DNA of 64,000 bases from Globisporangium splendens (GCA_006386115.1 VFIW01000012.1:1001502-1065501); one strand, 5' to 3'. Counted from the first letter of the stretch, positions 30,084-41,100 are shown. Made by a program: numbers and translations. Notes: generated from the letters alone by a model not told the origin.

Positions 30084-32741
30084 ATGCAGCACGAGTCCGC
30101 GTCCAGTGACGCTACGACCACTGTACGCGGTGTCCCCGCATGCTGCTTCCGCTGGGAAATCATGCGCGGCCCGCACGAAGACATGCTGCTGACGCACTGC
30201 GTGCACGAGGACGCAACTGCAACATTGCCTCACGCGCTGAAAGTTGGACGCCACAAGCAGTGCTGGATGCGTCTGCGCAAAGACTTGGAGGTGTCGAGCG
30301 TCCACGCCGAGTTTCGCGTTCAGGTTGATGGTACAACAGCTGATGCTGATGCTGCTACTGCAGAAAACGCAAGTGGTGTGTCGGCAGGTAATGAAGCGAT
30401 CCAGCGCGTGGTGCTGTGCGATTTGAACAGCACGAACGGCACGAAACTCAATGGCGAGCCGCTGGTTCCGTATCGTGAATACCCGCTCGCAGATCAGGAT
30501 TTGATCCATTTCGGCAAGACAGCAGTGCGGTTCCGTAATAGTAATAACAGGAACGTGGAGGAACCCAAACAAGATGAAAGTAGCAGCTGTGCGGTCGTGA
30601 TTGTGGAGGAACCCGACGAACAGCAGGTGCGAGACACAGGGCTTGTTGAGCAGACAGTAGCTGCCGTCGTATTTGCACAGAGCAATACGGTTGACGGCCA
30701 CACAGCAGCTCCTCAAGCGACTCAGATGAATGAGGAAGAGCAGAGCGTGAATACGAGTGAACCAATGCAGAAATCTTTCCATGATGCCGGCGGTGGATTC
30801 GCTACGGAAGAAGGTGATGCATTTGAAATACCCAGCACGACACACCAGGCGATGCAACATCTACCAGCGTCGTCGTCGACAGCGAGTGGTGCGTCCACAA
30901 TGGCATGCATGATTTGCACTCAGTGGCTTGGTCATCTGGACGTGCTAGAGCAGCAGCTTCACATTAACGCCTGCCTGGATGGACGACAACGACCTTCCCG
31001 ACCTGTGGACGCCTGGCCTCTACTACTACAACCTGCCGCAGTTGGTGCTGCACGAAACAAACGAGCGGTCCCAAAGACTCAGGGGACAAAGCGAAAGCGT
31101 GCTCGAGATCAGTCCTCGTCAATTGAAGACGAAGAGATCGCGATGGCGGTGGCCATGTCCAAGTCAATCACGAACAAGGAACAAGAGGTCGATATGGACA
31201 TCGCGCTGTTCTCTGGGGAATTGGCGCAAATCGATGCCCAGATGGCGAAACTCGCAAAAAAGCGAGATGTGCTGTTGAAGAAAATAGCAAAACTCGAGAA
31301 AACCAAAGCCAAGGTGAAGAAATCGACCGTGCTGCTACCTTCGGAGACAAGGATCCTGCTTGATCTCGCCAAGGTATTGCAAGTCCTATTTCCGCAAGAA
31401 CGCATTGTTCTTGCTCTTCATGAAGACGATGCGTGGCGTCGAATCCTCTTACTGCAGAAGAAGAAAACTCGAGCCGTAGCAAGCCAGTACGCTCCAGGGA
31501 TCAAAAGATGTCTGTTCAGTGACAATAGCGAGCCACTTCCACCGATGTGGGTGAGAGCTTCGCAGCAACTTTTTGGTCACATGGAGAGAGATTTGTATCA
31601 AAACAGCATTTTATTGCCGTTCGTGGGACGTGAGAACCAGGAACGTGATGTTGAGATGGAGGAAGTGGAAAGTGCGGCTGCAGGGTCAAATCCTCTTGAG
31701 AAAGCACAAACCGCCATCGAGCAACAACATGAATCTGCAGTTCCTGATGTCGTCAAGCGAGTGTTCCCGGACTGGGCCGAGAATCTGGCATTTCTGCGGC
31801 AGCAGCGTCTTGAAGATTTAGAAGAAGCGCTTCACGAAATGTCTCGTCAACGCCAAGATCGCCTCAATGAAGAACCAGAAAGCGAAGACGAGGTTCCCAT
31901 GCTAGGCTCTGGGTCATCGAGCAAGGCTGAGGAGGACCAAGCGTGCGCCTACTTTGAAAGTGTGATCAGGGAACTGATCCAGACCAAGCTGTCTGCTGGT
32001 GGTGCCCGCGAAGTGATTGACGTTGAAGACAGTGATGATATGGACGATGACCAGGGCAGCAATGGCGCGAAGAGTAGTATCATCTCCATTGACGATACCT
32101 CGGAAAGAGAGATGGAAGGTGCGACTGAGTCTGCTATGCTCAGTGAGCAGCAAGCGGATATGTGTTTTTCTCCGTCGCATGAGGTGCCAACAGAGGAGGA
32201 GTTTCCTGCCGACTCCGAGCTGATCGGAGCAGATGGGTGTCTATCCGATGTCGTCGCCAGTGAGGCACTTACTGTCTGTAGTGCGCTTGAAGAACGAATT
32301 GAGAATGCGTTGCAGGAAGACATCCCTTCTGACTCGGCGGCTGCTGAGTCCCAAGCCGCTTCTTTGACGGCGTTTACTCAGCCTACCGCGGGTGAAAGCA
32401 CGTTGCTAGAGAACAGTGCCTTGGACGCATCGAAGCACCATTCAACAGTGCTTCCTCACACTGAACCCTTGACAGAACAATTGGACTCAACCCCAGAGCA
32501 CGAACACCATGAACAACAACAATCCATTGTACAATGTGGATCCGACGAGTCCATGGAGACTCAATTACTGCGAGTGCTCAAGGCACACCCCATGTTCTAC
32601 GAGATGGTGCTGCTACACCGCCCTCTCGACGTTACTGCGTTCTTCCAGTACGCGACTCAAGAAGCCAACGTCCCATGCACGAAAAAGTTTCTGCACGAGT
32701 TCTTGGATCGCCACGGCATCACGTTCAGGCAGCCAACATGA
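30084..32741 (+). CDS. FHA-domain protein with UBZ-like finger and SLX4-type C-terminus (copy 2)
   Basis: This is an identical duplicate of the gene at 25912-28569: same 885 residues, same upstream open region and, as far as I compared, the same bases. It carries the FHA domain, UBZ-like finger, UIM-like helix, coiled coil and SLX4-type C-terminus. Identity alongside diverged LINE flanks points to a very recent duplication, gene conversion or an assembly artefact. Both copies keep about 370 bp of identical upstream sequence, so both could be expressed. Confidence 0.72.
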   Translation: MQHESASSDATTTVRGVPACCFRWEIMRGPHEDMLLTHCVHEDATATLPHALKVGRHKQCWMRLRKDLEVSSVHAEFRVQVDGTTADADAATAENASGVSAGNEAIQRVVLCDLNSTNGTKLNGEPLVPYREYPLADQDLIHFGKTAVRFRNSNNRNVEEPKQDESSSCAVVIVEEPDEQQVRDTGLVEQTVAAVVFAQSNTVDGHTAAPQATQMNEEEQSVNTSEPMQKSFHDAGGGFATEEGDAFEIPSTTHQAMQHLPASSSTASGASTMACMICTQWLGHLDVLEQQLHINACLDGRQRPSRPVDAWPLLLQPAAVGAARNKRAVPKTQGTKRKRARDQSSSIEDEEIAMAVAMSKSITNKEQEVDMDIALFSGELAQIDAQMAKLAKKRDVLLKKIAKLEKTKAKVKKSTVLLPSETRILLDLAKVLQVLFPQERIVLALHEDDAWRRILLLQKKKTRAVASQYAPGIKRCLFSDNSEPLPPMWVRASQQLFGHMERDLYQNSILLPFVGRENQERDVEMEEVESAAAGSNPLEKAQTAIEQQHESAVPDVVKRVFPDWAENLAFLRQQRLEDLEEALHEMSRQRQDRLNEEPESEDEVPMLGSGSSSKAEEDQACAYFESVIRELIQTKLSAGGAREVIDVEDSDDMDDDQGSNGAKSSIISIDDTSEREMEGATESAMLSEQQADMCFSPSHEVPTEEEFPADSELIGADGCLSDVVASEALTVCSALEERIENALQEDIPSDSAAAESQAASLTAFTQPTAGESTLLENSALDASKHHSTVLPHTEPLTEQLDSTPEHEHHEQQQSIVQCGSDESMETQLLRVLKAHPMFYEMVLLHRPLDVTAFFQYATQEANVPCTKKFLHEFLDRHGITFRQPT

Positions 32742-32818
32742 CGCCTTTGGTGTATAGGCATTTTTCACTCCCAGATTTGTGATGTGCACGTTGTAATAGA
32801 TTATAAAGGAAGCAAGTT

Positions 32819-33898
32819 GACCACGATCAAGAGACACATTATCGGACACAAGTTCTCCAATGAACATCTCCAAGATCACCTCTATCCCGTCGCACACATG
32901 CTGTGGCGATATATGAGCGCGTCGCTCATACATGCCATTTGGTGTGCGCATCTGCGACGCATGGATTCGGATCCAATCGAATCGACTGCTGAGATGGCGA
33001 TCATGATGACCAGGTTAGAGGCAGGAATGCGAAACCTCACACGACTCGCTGAAGCTCAAGCTGGAGACTCGGACGGTCACACGGTTGCAGCAGTTCTCAA
33101 GGCATATGTCGACTGCTTTCTCAGCCAAACCGACGCCATCCCCTTGACTCCAAGTGATACTCGCGGCGTTTATCTGTTGTTTTTCGATGGTGGATCACGC
33201 GGCAACCCAGGACCAGGAGGGACTGGATCCATCATCGTGCGTGTCCATAAGGACTCGCACACAGCCAGTTTAATTTGGGCCGCGAGCATGGCCAATAACA
33301 GGAAGGACACGACCAACAACTTTGCCGAGTACTGGGGTCTTATACATGGACTCCGAGAAGCCCAACGCAGTCACTTCGAACCGTTGTACGTGATTGGAGA
33401 CAGTGCACTCATTATCTCCCAACAGTGAATGCATCGGTCTCCTCGACAGCACCGATTGGCACGTTTATACCAGACAAGTCGACGACTCGCGGATTGCATC
33501 GACATCCGAGGATGGTACCATCACTACCGTGCCTTCAACAAGATGGCGGAATCAGCCGCCAACCTAGCCATGGACACCAGAACCTCAACGCAGGTCCACT
33601 TCCCAACTCAAAGAGCTGCTTTCAACAATCTCACCCAGGATCTTGACAACGACGTCGTGCATTGGATTATGCGAAGTTCGGAAGATCCAAGGTCATTGGA
33701 CAACACAAGGCAGCCTCACATAGGACCAAGAGAACATGCCATCCTGGTCAAAGATTATTTAGCATTCAGAAGTGATCTAGTGCAATCCTCGCTGTAGACA
33801 CATTTACACTCCTAGATGAAATTCGCAATGAAGATTAGGTAGGAGAATGGATATTGTAGGTCACGACGATGAACCTAAATATACCTCACCTTATAAAG
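32819..33898 (+). mobile_element. LINE 3' fragment, copy 3 (truncated third repeat unit)
   Basis: It follows copies 1 and 2 through the RNase H domain but has TGA after ISQQ (33426-33428), where the other two lack two bases. So copy 3 keeps the original length and has a stop, while copies 1 and 2 share a deletion. Homology to the unit stops at CTTATAAAG (33898), where the Merlin-like element begins. Confidence 0.8.
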
Positions 33899-34800
33899 GT
33901 ACGTGGAGCTGAAGCTTCTCGCCCCATTCAGGCTTTCCCCAAGTGCACAGAACCAATGCGCTTGGCACGGAACCTCAAAATGCGGCGCTGCGCACTGAGC
34001 ATTCGCTCCGGTACGATTTTCTATTGCTCGCGCCTCCCATTGGCCAAGCTCGTGGAAATGCTGTTCTATTTTGCGAGTGGCACGCCTGTCAACACCATAC
34101 GCGAACAATGTCAGGTCAGCACCAAAGTAGCCACCGAGTGGTTCAACATATGCCGAGGACACTGCAGCCAAGAGATGATTGCGTGCGACTGGTGGTAAGC
34201 TCTGATGTGTATAGAGCCACAGTCCTATGTTCATTTGACGCTGTGTGTTATAATTAGGTTGGAGCGTTCAAGGTTCACGCATAGATCATTGACCAAGTAA
34301 AACCGCGGCCAAGCGTAACACCTGACTTTGTTTTTTTTTTTTTGGGGGGGGGAGATTTGATTGCACGAGCAAGAAATGGTTTGCGATTGTTACCTACGAC
34401 GACCGCACGTAACTGATGCTCTGTGCGCAAATTGCACGCTACGTTAGACCTAAGTAAGTTATCCCCTTCTTTGTGCCAGTCTACTTCGGAGCTGTAGGTC
34501 GCACATCATTGGCGAGTGTTTGCTTCCTATGTAGCGGAGGGTAAAAAAGAAGAATGGTAATGTGACGATGCACACACTGGAGAACAATCAGCTGGCTCAG
34601 GCGCTACGGCTCAAACACACCTACGCTAACCATTCCAAAAATTCCGTCGATCCCGCCACCGGCTCCCACACGAATGGAATCGAAGGATGCTGGAAGATCA
34701 AGCTGAAGCACCACGTCAAGGCGATGCGATGCGTCTAGAAGAACCACATCGCAGCCCTGATTGACGAGAAGCTGTGACGGAGCCTGCATTTCCATCCCGG
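33899..34800 (+). mobile_element. Merlin / IS1595 (ISXO2)-like DNA transposon, transposase decayed
   Basis: The plus frame to 34198 encodes the N-terminal part: PKCTEPMRL, RRCALSIRSGTIFYCSRLPL, and TIREQCQVSTKVATEWFNIC, typical of the zinc-ribbon and helix region of ISXO2-like transposases. Around 34610-34735 the C-terminal catalytic signature appears in a short frame: YANHSKNSVDPATGSHTNGI, then EGCWKIKLKHH. Between them are stops and a T/G homopolymer run (about 34330-34352). The element is dead. I could not identify terminal inverted repeats. Confidence 0.72.
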
Positions 34801-35324
34801 TGCCTTGGCAGGTGCACAGTCACTATTTGCTGTGGCGTTGGTGGGAGCCGTGGTGCCGATGCTGTCGGCGCACCATCTGATGGTGCATTTGGTTGCATGG
34901 TGGCGGGAGGGGTAGTCGAAGGAGTTGGCTCTGTCGTTGTAGTTGATATGGGCGTCGGCATGGATGCTGACGGCGGGGTCACTACAGCAGACTGTATTGT
35001 CTCGGCGGAAGGCTCCTTTGGCGCCCGACTGCAATCGCTCTCCAAAAGACCTTTACAAATATATAAACATTAGTACGCACGCTTTGATGTACTCAATTTT
35101 GCTGCAAACATACCTGTTGTTTCAATGAACGTGAGTAATCCTTCCTCCCCGTAGAATACGTCGGTTGCACGTACAGCTTCAGCCTTGTTTCCCGACCCGA
35201 CACTATTATAATAGCGGCTTACTATCTCCAGCCCTTTCGGGCGTGACGTATTCCATCCGGGGTTTCGCAAGTAGTTCCGCACATGCGAGAAGCTCATTGT
35301 ACTCTCGCGCTTGCGTTTTATCAT
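34716..35324 (-). CDS. Small spliced hypothetical protein
   Basis: Two exons, 35324-35114 and 35050-34716, give 181 residues. The intron (35113-35051, 63 bp) has donor GTATGTTTG, a TACTAAT branch-like site and acceptor GTAAAG, and splicing joins FIETTG to LLESDCSRAP in frame. The N-terminal part (RNPGWNTSRPKGLEIVSRYY, then DVFYGEEGLLTFIE) resembles a PGW...FxGEE domain I associate with repetitive oomycete proteins, but I cannot name it. The C-terminal half is Pro/Thr/Ser-rich. Its 3' end overlaps the Merlin relic, so it may be repeat-derived or a fragment. Confidence 0.4.
35051..35113 (-). other. Intron (63 bp) of the small hypothetical gene
   Basis: It starts GTATGTTTGC and ends TTTGTAAAG, with TACTAATG about 20 bases before the 3' end. 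It keeps two long frames in phase. Confidence 0.5.
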
Positions 35325-35599
35325 CGAGGGGTTTCCTCTGCTCTTGTGTGCGCAGCGACTCTGTTTTGAAAATGAGCTCGCAACTCGGCGAGAAAACAGC
35401 GCGCGCAAGCCACTCAATCAAAATTTCAGATTTCATTCTTCGGAATCTGCTGCGTGAGCAATCAGAGACAAGCATGTGTGACTTTTGGAATTATCCGAGA
35501 AGGTCTGATGCAAACCTTCGAGATTTGATTCGCTTGGAGCAGTCAAAACTTTGCATTGGATCGCTTAAACAAAGTACACAAGAAAAGCGATTGAGTCGT

Positions 35600-35651
35600 T
35601 ATCCTGTATTCTACAGGATACGAAAATTTTCATCCTGTAAGATACAGGACA
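35600..35651. repeat. Two adjacent palindromes
   Basis: ATCCTGTA-TTC-TACAGGAT and ATCCTGTA-AGA-TACAGGA lie about ten bases apart, separated by an A/T run. Each could form a hairpin. They lie just past the end of the minus-strand LINE fragment. Confidence 0.6.
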
Positions 35652-35662
35652 CGAGGCTAGAG

Positions 35663-36421
35663 TTCATGCTTCATGCTCGTCTTGATCAGCGAGAGCGTCT
35701 CTGCGTGTCGCACTCGCACCGAGTCTGTAACGGGACTCGTTACACGGCGTACACGTGCGTTGAGGAAGCGCAGGTGAAAGGAAGGGAGCTTTGCGCGTTA
35801 CCGTGCAAATTGAGAAGTGAATTAAAACGTTAAAGTGCTAACATGCAATCGTAGTGACTGAAACCTACGGTGTCTCTCATTGGTAGATAATCGGATGTCC
35901 AGTCCGACTATCATCCAATGGGATTAAATCTTAACGGCTTAGTCTTATTGGCTAATATGCAAATGGCTACGTACAGTGTTCATGAGTGACACATATTAAT
36001 GTGTCTCCAACTGTACGACGTGGGTGGGTTCGGAAGAGGTGGTAAAACCCATGTGGGAGAAAACCCACACTCTCCTGACCCGGGAACCCATGTAATGGGA
36101 GGCCCCATTACAGAGTCTGTCCCGAAGCGGCAGTGATTCAATACGTGGGCGAGCGTTTCCAGCTCGCTGCATCCGCTCACGCGGCAGCGACTATTGTTCA
36201 CGACGCGCTTGCGCTCCAGCGCACTGCGCGTATCAACTTGGTTTAGCCGCGCACGAACCGCGAACGCATAGCTGGCGTTGCGTACTCCAGACGGCCTTGT
36301 CAGAAACGCACTTCCGGCGCGCTCATGCACCCCGGCTATCTTACACTGGTCGACCAGGGTGGTCCACCGCTTGAGGTGGCGCAGGCGCACGTGCGTCTTA
36401 ATTGCGCTAGCCCATTGCTGT
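35663..36421 (-). mobile_element. Fragment of an RNase H-RT-endonuclease type non-LTR element, split by a solo LTR
   Basis: The minus strand from 36421 to 36113 encodes ERAGSAFLTRPSGVRNASYA, FAVRARLNQVDTRSALERKR and the CCHC finger CRVSGCSELETLAHVLNHC. This matches the post-RT region of the elements at 49286-64000 (GSAFLSRGGGLSDAEFRFAL, CRHPGCTHQETLPHVINHC). After the solo LTR the frame continues as VRVRHAETLSLIKTS and stops near 35663. It is a divergent relative of the array elements. Confidence 0.75.
35726..36112 (-). mobile_element. Solo LTR (387 bp) with perfect target duplication
   Basis: Read on the minus strand it starts TGTAATGGGG and ends TTACA, and is an inverted copy of the LTR at 36676-37062 with the same length. 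It is flanked by GAGTC on both sides (35721-35725 and 36113-36117). Removing the LTR and one GAGTC restores the interrupted LINE frame. Confidence 0.9.
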
Positions 36422-36675
36422 TGTAATGGAGCTTCCCATTGCATGGGTTCTTGGGTACAAAGAGTGTGGGTCATACCTACACGGGTTCTACCACTCTCTG
36501 CAAACCCACCCGTTAACCCATCAACACTGTATGTAGCCAATTGCATTTTAGCCAATAAGAACATTCCATTGAAGTTTAATCTCATTGGATGATAGTCAGA
36601 TTAGACACCCGACTATCTACCAATCGAAGACGCCATAGGAACAACCCATCAGTGTAAGAGGGCGCTGTTCCAAAC
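36422..36675 (+). mobile_element. Diverged LTR of the same family
   Basis: It starts TGTAATGGAGCTTCCCATTG and follows the 36676 LTR with many differences up to the block GGATGATAGTC and beyond. It ends in TGTAAGAGGGCGCTG and TTCCAAAC, which also occurs at 44055. The next LTR begins directly after it. Confidence 0.65.
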
Positions 36676-37062
36676 TGTAATGGGGCCTCCCATTACATGG
36701 GTTCCCGGGTCAGGAGAGTGTGGGTTTTCTCCCACATGGGTTTTACCACCTCTTCCGAACCCACCCACGACGTACAGTTGGAGACACATTAATATGTGTC
36801 ACTCATGAACACTGTACGTAGCCATTTGCATATTAGCCAATAAGACTAAGCCGTTAAGATTTAATCCCATTGGATGATAGTCGGACTGGACATCCGATTA
36901 TCTACCAATGAGAGACACCGTAGGTTTCAGTCACTACGATTGCATGTTAGCACTTTAACGTTTTAATTCACTTCTCAATTTGCACGGTAACGCGCAAAGC
37001 TCCCTTCCTTTCACCTGCGCTTCCTCAACGCACGTGTACGCCGTGTAACGAGTCCCGTTACA
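36676..37062 (+). repeat. 5' LTR of the chromovirus
   Basis: 387 bp, TGTAATGGGG to CCGTTACA. The same sequence occurs inverted at 35726-36112. A primer-binding site follows three bases later. Confidence 0.88.
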
Positions 37063-37064
37063 CC

Positions 37065-37080
37065 TGGTAGCACTTTGTGG
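37065..37080 (+). promoter_or_regulatory. Primer-binding site
   Basis: TGGTAGCACTTTGTGG follows the 5' LTR. TGGTAGC would pair with the 3' end of an initiator-methionine-type tRNA (...GCTACCA). Pairing beyond that is uncertain. Confidence 0.6.
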
Positions 37081-37112
37081 TCCGTCCAACCACAGAGCGG
37101 GAGCCGTCAGTA

Positions 37113-38162
37113 ATGAGTACTGACGAAGAACCGATGATGAATCTCGAACCCGCGGAAACCGCGAGTGCGACGATCAACCGGGAGGATTGCCTCCACTTGA
37201 GTGATCTCGAGTGGAGTGCCTTCCAACGGATGAGGACGATCATCGGCGAAAAGGCCGTGTTCGCCATCCTTGCCACCCTGTCGCAGGATCAACATCGCCT
37301 CACGGCGATCGGGTTCCTGCAGAAGGAGGCAGAAGACCGTGGAAGAGAAGCAACCCGCGCAGCTCCTGCGCAGGTACAGTTCCCACGACAAAAGCCTGTG
37401 AGGCTTGAAGTCGCGAAGTATGGCGGAGGAGACAATGAGCCTCTCCTCCGATGGTTCGTCGAAATCGATGCCGCCATTCGCTCCGGACAAATCTACGATC
37501 CGGAGCAACAGGTCGATTTCGCGATGTCCAAGCTCGCTGGGAGAGCCAAGAGCTGGGCATTTGGTCGCCGAATGGCCGACCATGGTTGTTTCTCCACACT
37601 TTCGGAGTTTAAAGGCGACATCCGTGCCGCCTTTGAGCCACCAAAGTCGGAATTCCGTACTCGCACGGAATTTCTCGAAATCCGACAGGATAAACGCGAT
37701 CTCCACGCGTATATCCAGCATGCCCGATACTTGGTATCAAGTATCGTGTCAGAGCCGATCGACATGGCGACGCAAGTCGCCACGTTTATGAAAGGTTTGG
37801 TGGATGGTCCCGTCAAGACCTACCTGTTCCGGGAATACCCGGAAACGCTAGAGCAAGCAATCGCTCTGGCGCTTCAGGAAGACTTTAGCGCGAAGCAAGC
37901 ACGGCTTCACGCGTTCCCTTACCGCGCCGCGCAGTTCCGGCACGCGAGACCTCCTCCACGTTACAGTGGATCCGAACCAATGGATCTCTCGTTGGTTCAA
38001 GCTTCGGCGGCTCCGAAGAGACCCGTCGACAAGCGCAAGCTGCGGTGCCACCGCTGCCAGAAACTGGGGCACTTTCAATACGAGTGCCGAGCGGCGCAGC
38101 CCGCTCCCCGCGTCCGAGACACACATCGGACGACTTCTTCGCGTCCAACGCGCGAAGAATAA
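37113..38162 (+). CDS. gag: Gag polyprotein of the chromovirus
   Basis: 349 residues from ATG (MSTDEEPMMN). The capsid-like retrotransposon gag region (about 115-265) contains VAKYGGGDNEPLLRWFVEID, FAMSKLAGRAKSWAF and the motif TRTEFLEIRQDKRDLHAYIQ. A nucleocapsid zinc knuckle CHRCQKLGHFQYEC (C-x2-C-x4-H-x4-C) lies near 311-325, after a basic stretch. It forms the virus-like particle and packages RNA. The frame is intact, and pol overlaps its 3' end in another frame (-1 relative). A run of seven A's lies at the gag stop, but it comes after the stop codon in the gag frame, so a simple slip there is not supported. Confidence 0.85.
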   Translation: MSTDEEPMMNLEPAETASATINREDCLHLSDLEWSAFQRMRTIIGEKAVFAILATLSQDQHRLTAIGFLQKEAEDRGREATRAAPAQVQFPRQKPVRLEVAKYGGGDNEPLLRWFVEIDAAIRSGQIYDPEQQVDFAMSKLAGRAKSWAFGRRMADHGCFSTLSEFKGDIRAAFEPPKSEFRTRTEFLEIRQDKRDLHAYIQHARYLVSSIVSEPIDMATQVATFMKGLVDGPVKTYLFREYPETLEQAIALALQEDFSAKQARLHAFPYRAAQFRHARPPPRYSGSEPMDLSLVQASAAPKRPVDKRKLRCHRCQKLGHFQYECRAAQPAPRVRDTHRTTSSRPTREE

Positions 38163-41100
38163 AAAAACGTCAACCACCAGTAGACGCGGGGCGCTCTACT
38201 GGCGAATATGCGTCTGGTGTGATCGTGGTGCACGAGACGCAAGCCCCCAGCGTGCATGGCGCGCGCTGCTGGACTACCACGACTGCGGAGGAGCCGAGAG
38301 ATCGGCTCATCCAACTTGAGATAACCGCAGAGGGATTTGCGACCCCTCTGCGGGGACTGCTAGACACGGGTGCGTCAAACAACTTTGTTCGATCGCATGT
38401 CGCTCGTGCACTAGCGAGAGTAATTTCGGAGGAATCACGTTCCTCCGAGTCGAAGATCACCGTGCGGTTGGCAACAGGTGCCACCGTCACGACGGAGAAA
38501 CACGTGACACGACTCCGTGTCACGCATGATGGACGCCAAATGGAAGGAGACTTCATTTGGCTGGATTTAGATGACAAGTTCGATGTCATCCTTGGAATGC
38601 CATGGCTGAAGAAGTATCAGCCGATCATCGATTGGAATCGACAATCGATCAGTTACCCCGCTATGAAGCGGAACAAGGCTAACCGCCCGTCGGCGCGCAA
38701 CGCGCTGTCGGTTAACGAACATGATGCAAGGGTGTGCGATGGCCCCCTTAGCACGATGCTCGATGGAGAAGCCGCCCGAAAGTCTAAAGGACAGACTTCG
38801 GTTGCTCATCGCTCTGTACTGAAGAGCGATGACGAAGGAAAGGTACCGCCAATGGAGACCTCTGATCAAGGCTCCTCGTGCGAAGTCATCAGTGTTATGG
38901 TCACTGATGAGGATGGATCTCATATTCATGAGATGGCGTTAGAAGACCCTCCGAAGGACGCTTCGGAAGTGGTAACGCTACCCGTCATGAGCCAGAAACG
39001 GTTCATGAAAGAACTGCATCGAGGCACCCTCGAGCAGATATGTTACATTGCTCCTCAGGAATCGAGCAATGCCGAGTCGGCAGTACAGAGACACCCACTC
39101 GATGAATGTTTCCTTGCGTCGTCATCAGTGATGGACACTGATGTGCTCGACGAGCCAACGAAGAAGGAACGATTTCAGGCTCAGGGATGGGAATCCCTGA
39201 AGGACAGTCCATTCTACGGACTATTGAAGGAGTACGAAGACGTATTCCCAGAAGAAGTTCCCAGTCGTCTTCCGACAGACAAAGGAGTTCGGCATGAGAT
39301 TGATCTCAAGCCGGGAACAAAGTACTGCGTCACGAGGCAATGGCCACTGCCTCGAGAGCAAGTCAAGGTGATCGACGAGTTCTTTGAAGCTCGCCGTAAA
39401 GCAGGACAAGTGCGCGAGTCGAATTCTCCGCACTGCAGCCCCACCTTCTGTGTGAAAAAGGCCACAGGAGGTTGGAGGATCGTGCATGCGTTCAACAAGT
39501 TGAATGCTGCAACAATCCCGGCGCAAACGCCGATACCTCGCAAAGATGTCATCATTGACAGCATGCAAGGTAGTACTATCTTTAGTACGATCGATTTGAG
39601 AGATGGGTTCTATCAAATCTTGATGCGTGAAAAGGATATCCCTTTCACAGCAGTCAGTACCCCGAGCGGGATGCTGTGGGAGTGGTTCGTAATGCCACAG
39701 GGGCTAACAAATGCTCCCGCCACGTTCAATAGATGCGTCACGCAACTATTACAGTCGGTGTGAGACTTCGCACCAAGCTATTTTGACGACGTGTTCATAC
39801 ACAGTCGTGCATCGGATGCTGCATCCGATGTGGAAGTGCACAAAGAGCACCTCCGACAGCTATTAGACTTGATGCGGAAGTACAAGCTGTACGCCAACAT
39901 ACAAAGTGTATGTTTGGTGTTGATGAGATCCCCGTTCTCGGTTGCTTTGTCGGCAAGAACCGAGTGCGTCCTGATCCCGAAAAGATCAAGGCGATCAACG
40001 ACTGGCCCGTCCCAACAAGCCAAAAGGATCTTCGCAAGTTCCTCGGTCTTGCAACGTATCTCCATAAGTACTCGCAGAACTATGCGGGTATCATCCGACC
40101 TCTTTCATCATTACTGAAGAAAGACGTCGACTGGAAGTGGTCCGACGAATGTCAAGATGCATTCGTCAAGGCGAAAAGCAGTCTCATGGAGGCTCCGGTT
40201 CTCGCGATCGCCGATCACGAGCGACCATTCTATGTGGTCTGTGATGCATCCGACTTTGCAATCGGATGCGCGCTGATACAGCGCGACGATGCAGATCGAG
40301 AACGCGTGATCTGCTATCAGTCGCGTCAGCTGAAGCCAGCTGAGCGCAATTACCCGGTTCATGACAAGGAGTTGCTTGCCATGAAGTACGCTCTTACGAA
40401 GTTCAGAGTGTATTTGCTCGGAAGTAAACGGTTCACTGTTTACACTGACCACGCTTCGCTCCGCACCGCAGTGAAGTCGCCACATCTGTCGCAAAGAATG
40501 GCCCGATGGCTTTCTTTCTTTGCGGAGTACGAGTTTGACGTCGAGTACAAACCCGGACGGTTCAACGTGATCGCGGATGCATTGTCACGTCGCCCAGACT
40601 TTGAGTCGAAAGCAAACGACTCAAAGGAAGACCGTGTGATGGCAATCACACGGGAAAGCACGCCGACATCGTCGCTCCTCGATGATATCAAAAGAGCGTA
40701 TGCGACAGATAGCGACATCAGTCGACTTGTTGCCCACTTGTCAGACCCGTCTGATAAGTCGCTCAAGGCGTTGGATCCGGCTCAACGCGCTCGTCTACAT
40801 CGTTACGAGATGCGCAACGGTGTTCTCTACTACCGTATAGATGACAGCGACGAGCCACGCGCTGTCGTTCCAAACGATAGTGACCTTTGCAATCGTGTGC
40901 TCTTCGAGTACCACGATGCGCCTTTCCGCGGCCATCCAGGACGCGAGAAAACGTATCTCGCGCTTTCCCGCGACTTCTATTGGTTACACCAATACAAGTG
41001 GGTCCGCAAATACGTACGCGCATGCGAGGTTTGCCAGCGCGTCAAGCCAGCACCGGTGACCAACGCACCGCTGCGATCTCTGCCAGTCCCGACGGACTGT

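Larger units (their letters stand above)
28647..32818 (+). repeat. Tandem duplication, unit 2
   Basis: About 4172 bp in the same order as unit 1. Its LINE fragment has the two bases missing from unit 1 near 24832 and differs at scattered sites from units 1 and 3. Confidence 0.9.

Noticed and set aside
35165..35833. Plus-strand ORF of 222 codons
   Set aside because: It crosses the antisense gene, the palindromes, the LINE fragment and the start of the solo LTR, so it is a mosaic without a single origin.
38150..38175. Programmed -1 slip at AAAAAAAC joining gag and pol
   Set aside because: The A-run follows the gag stop codon, so a ribosome in the gag frame would terminate before reaching it; the shift site, if any, is elsewhere in the overlap.
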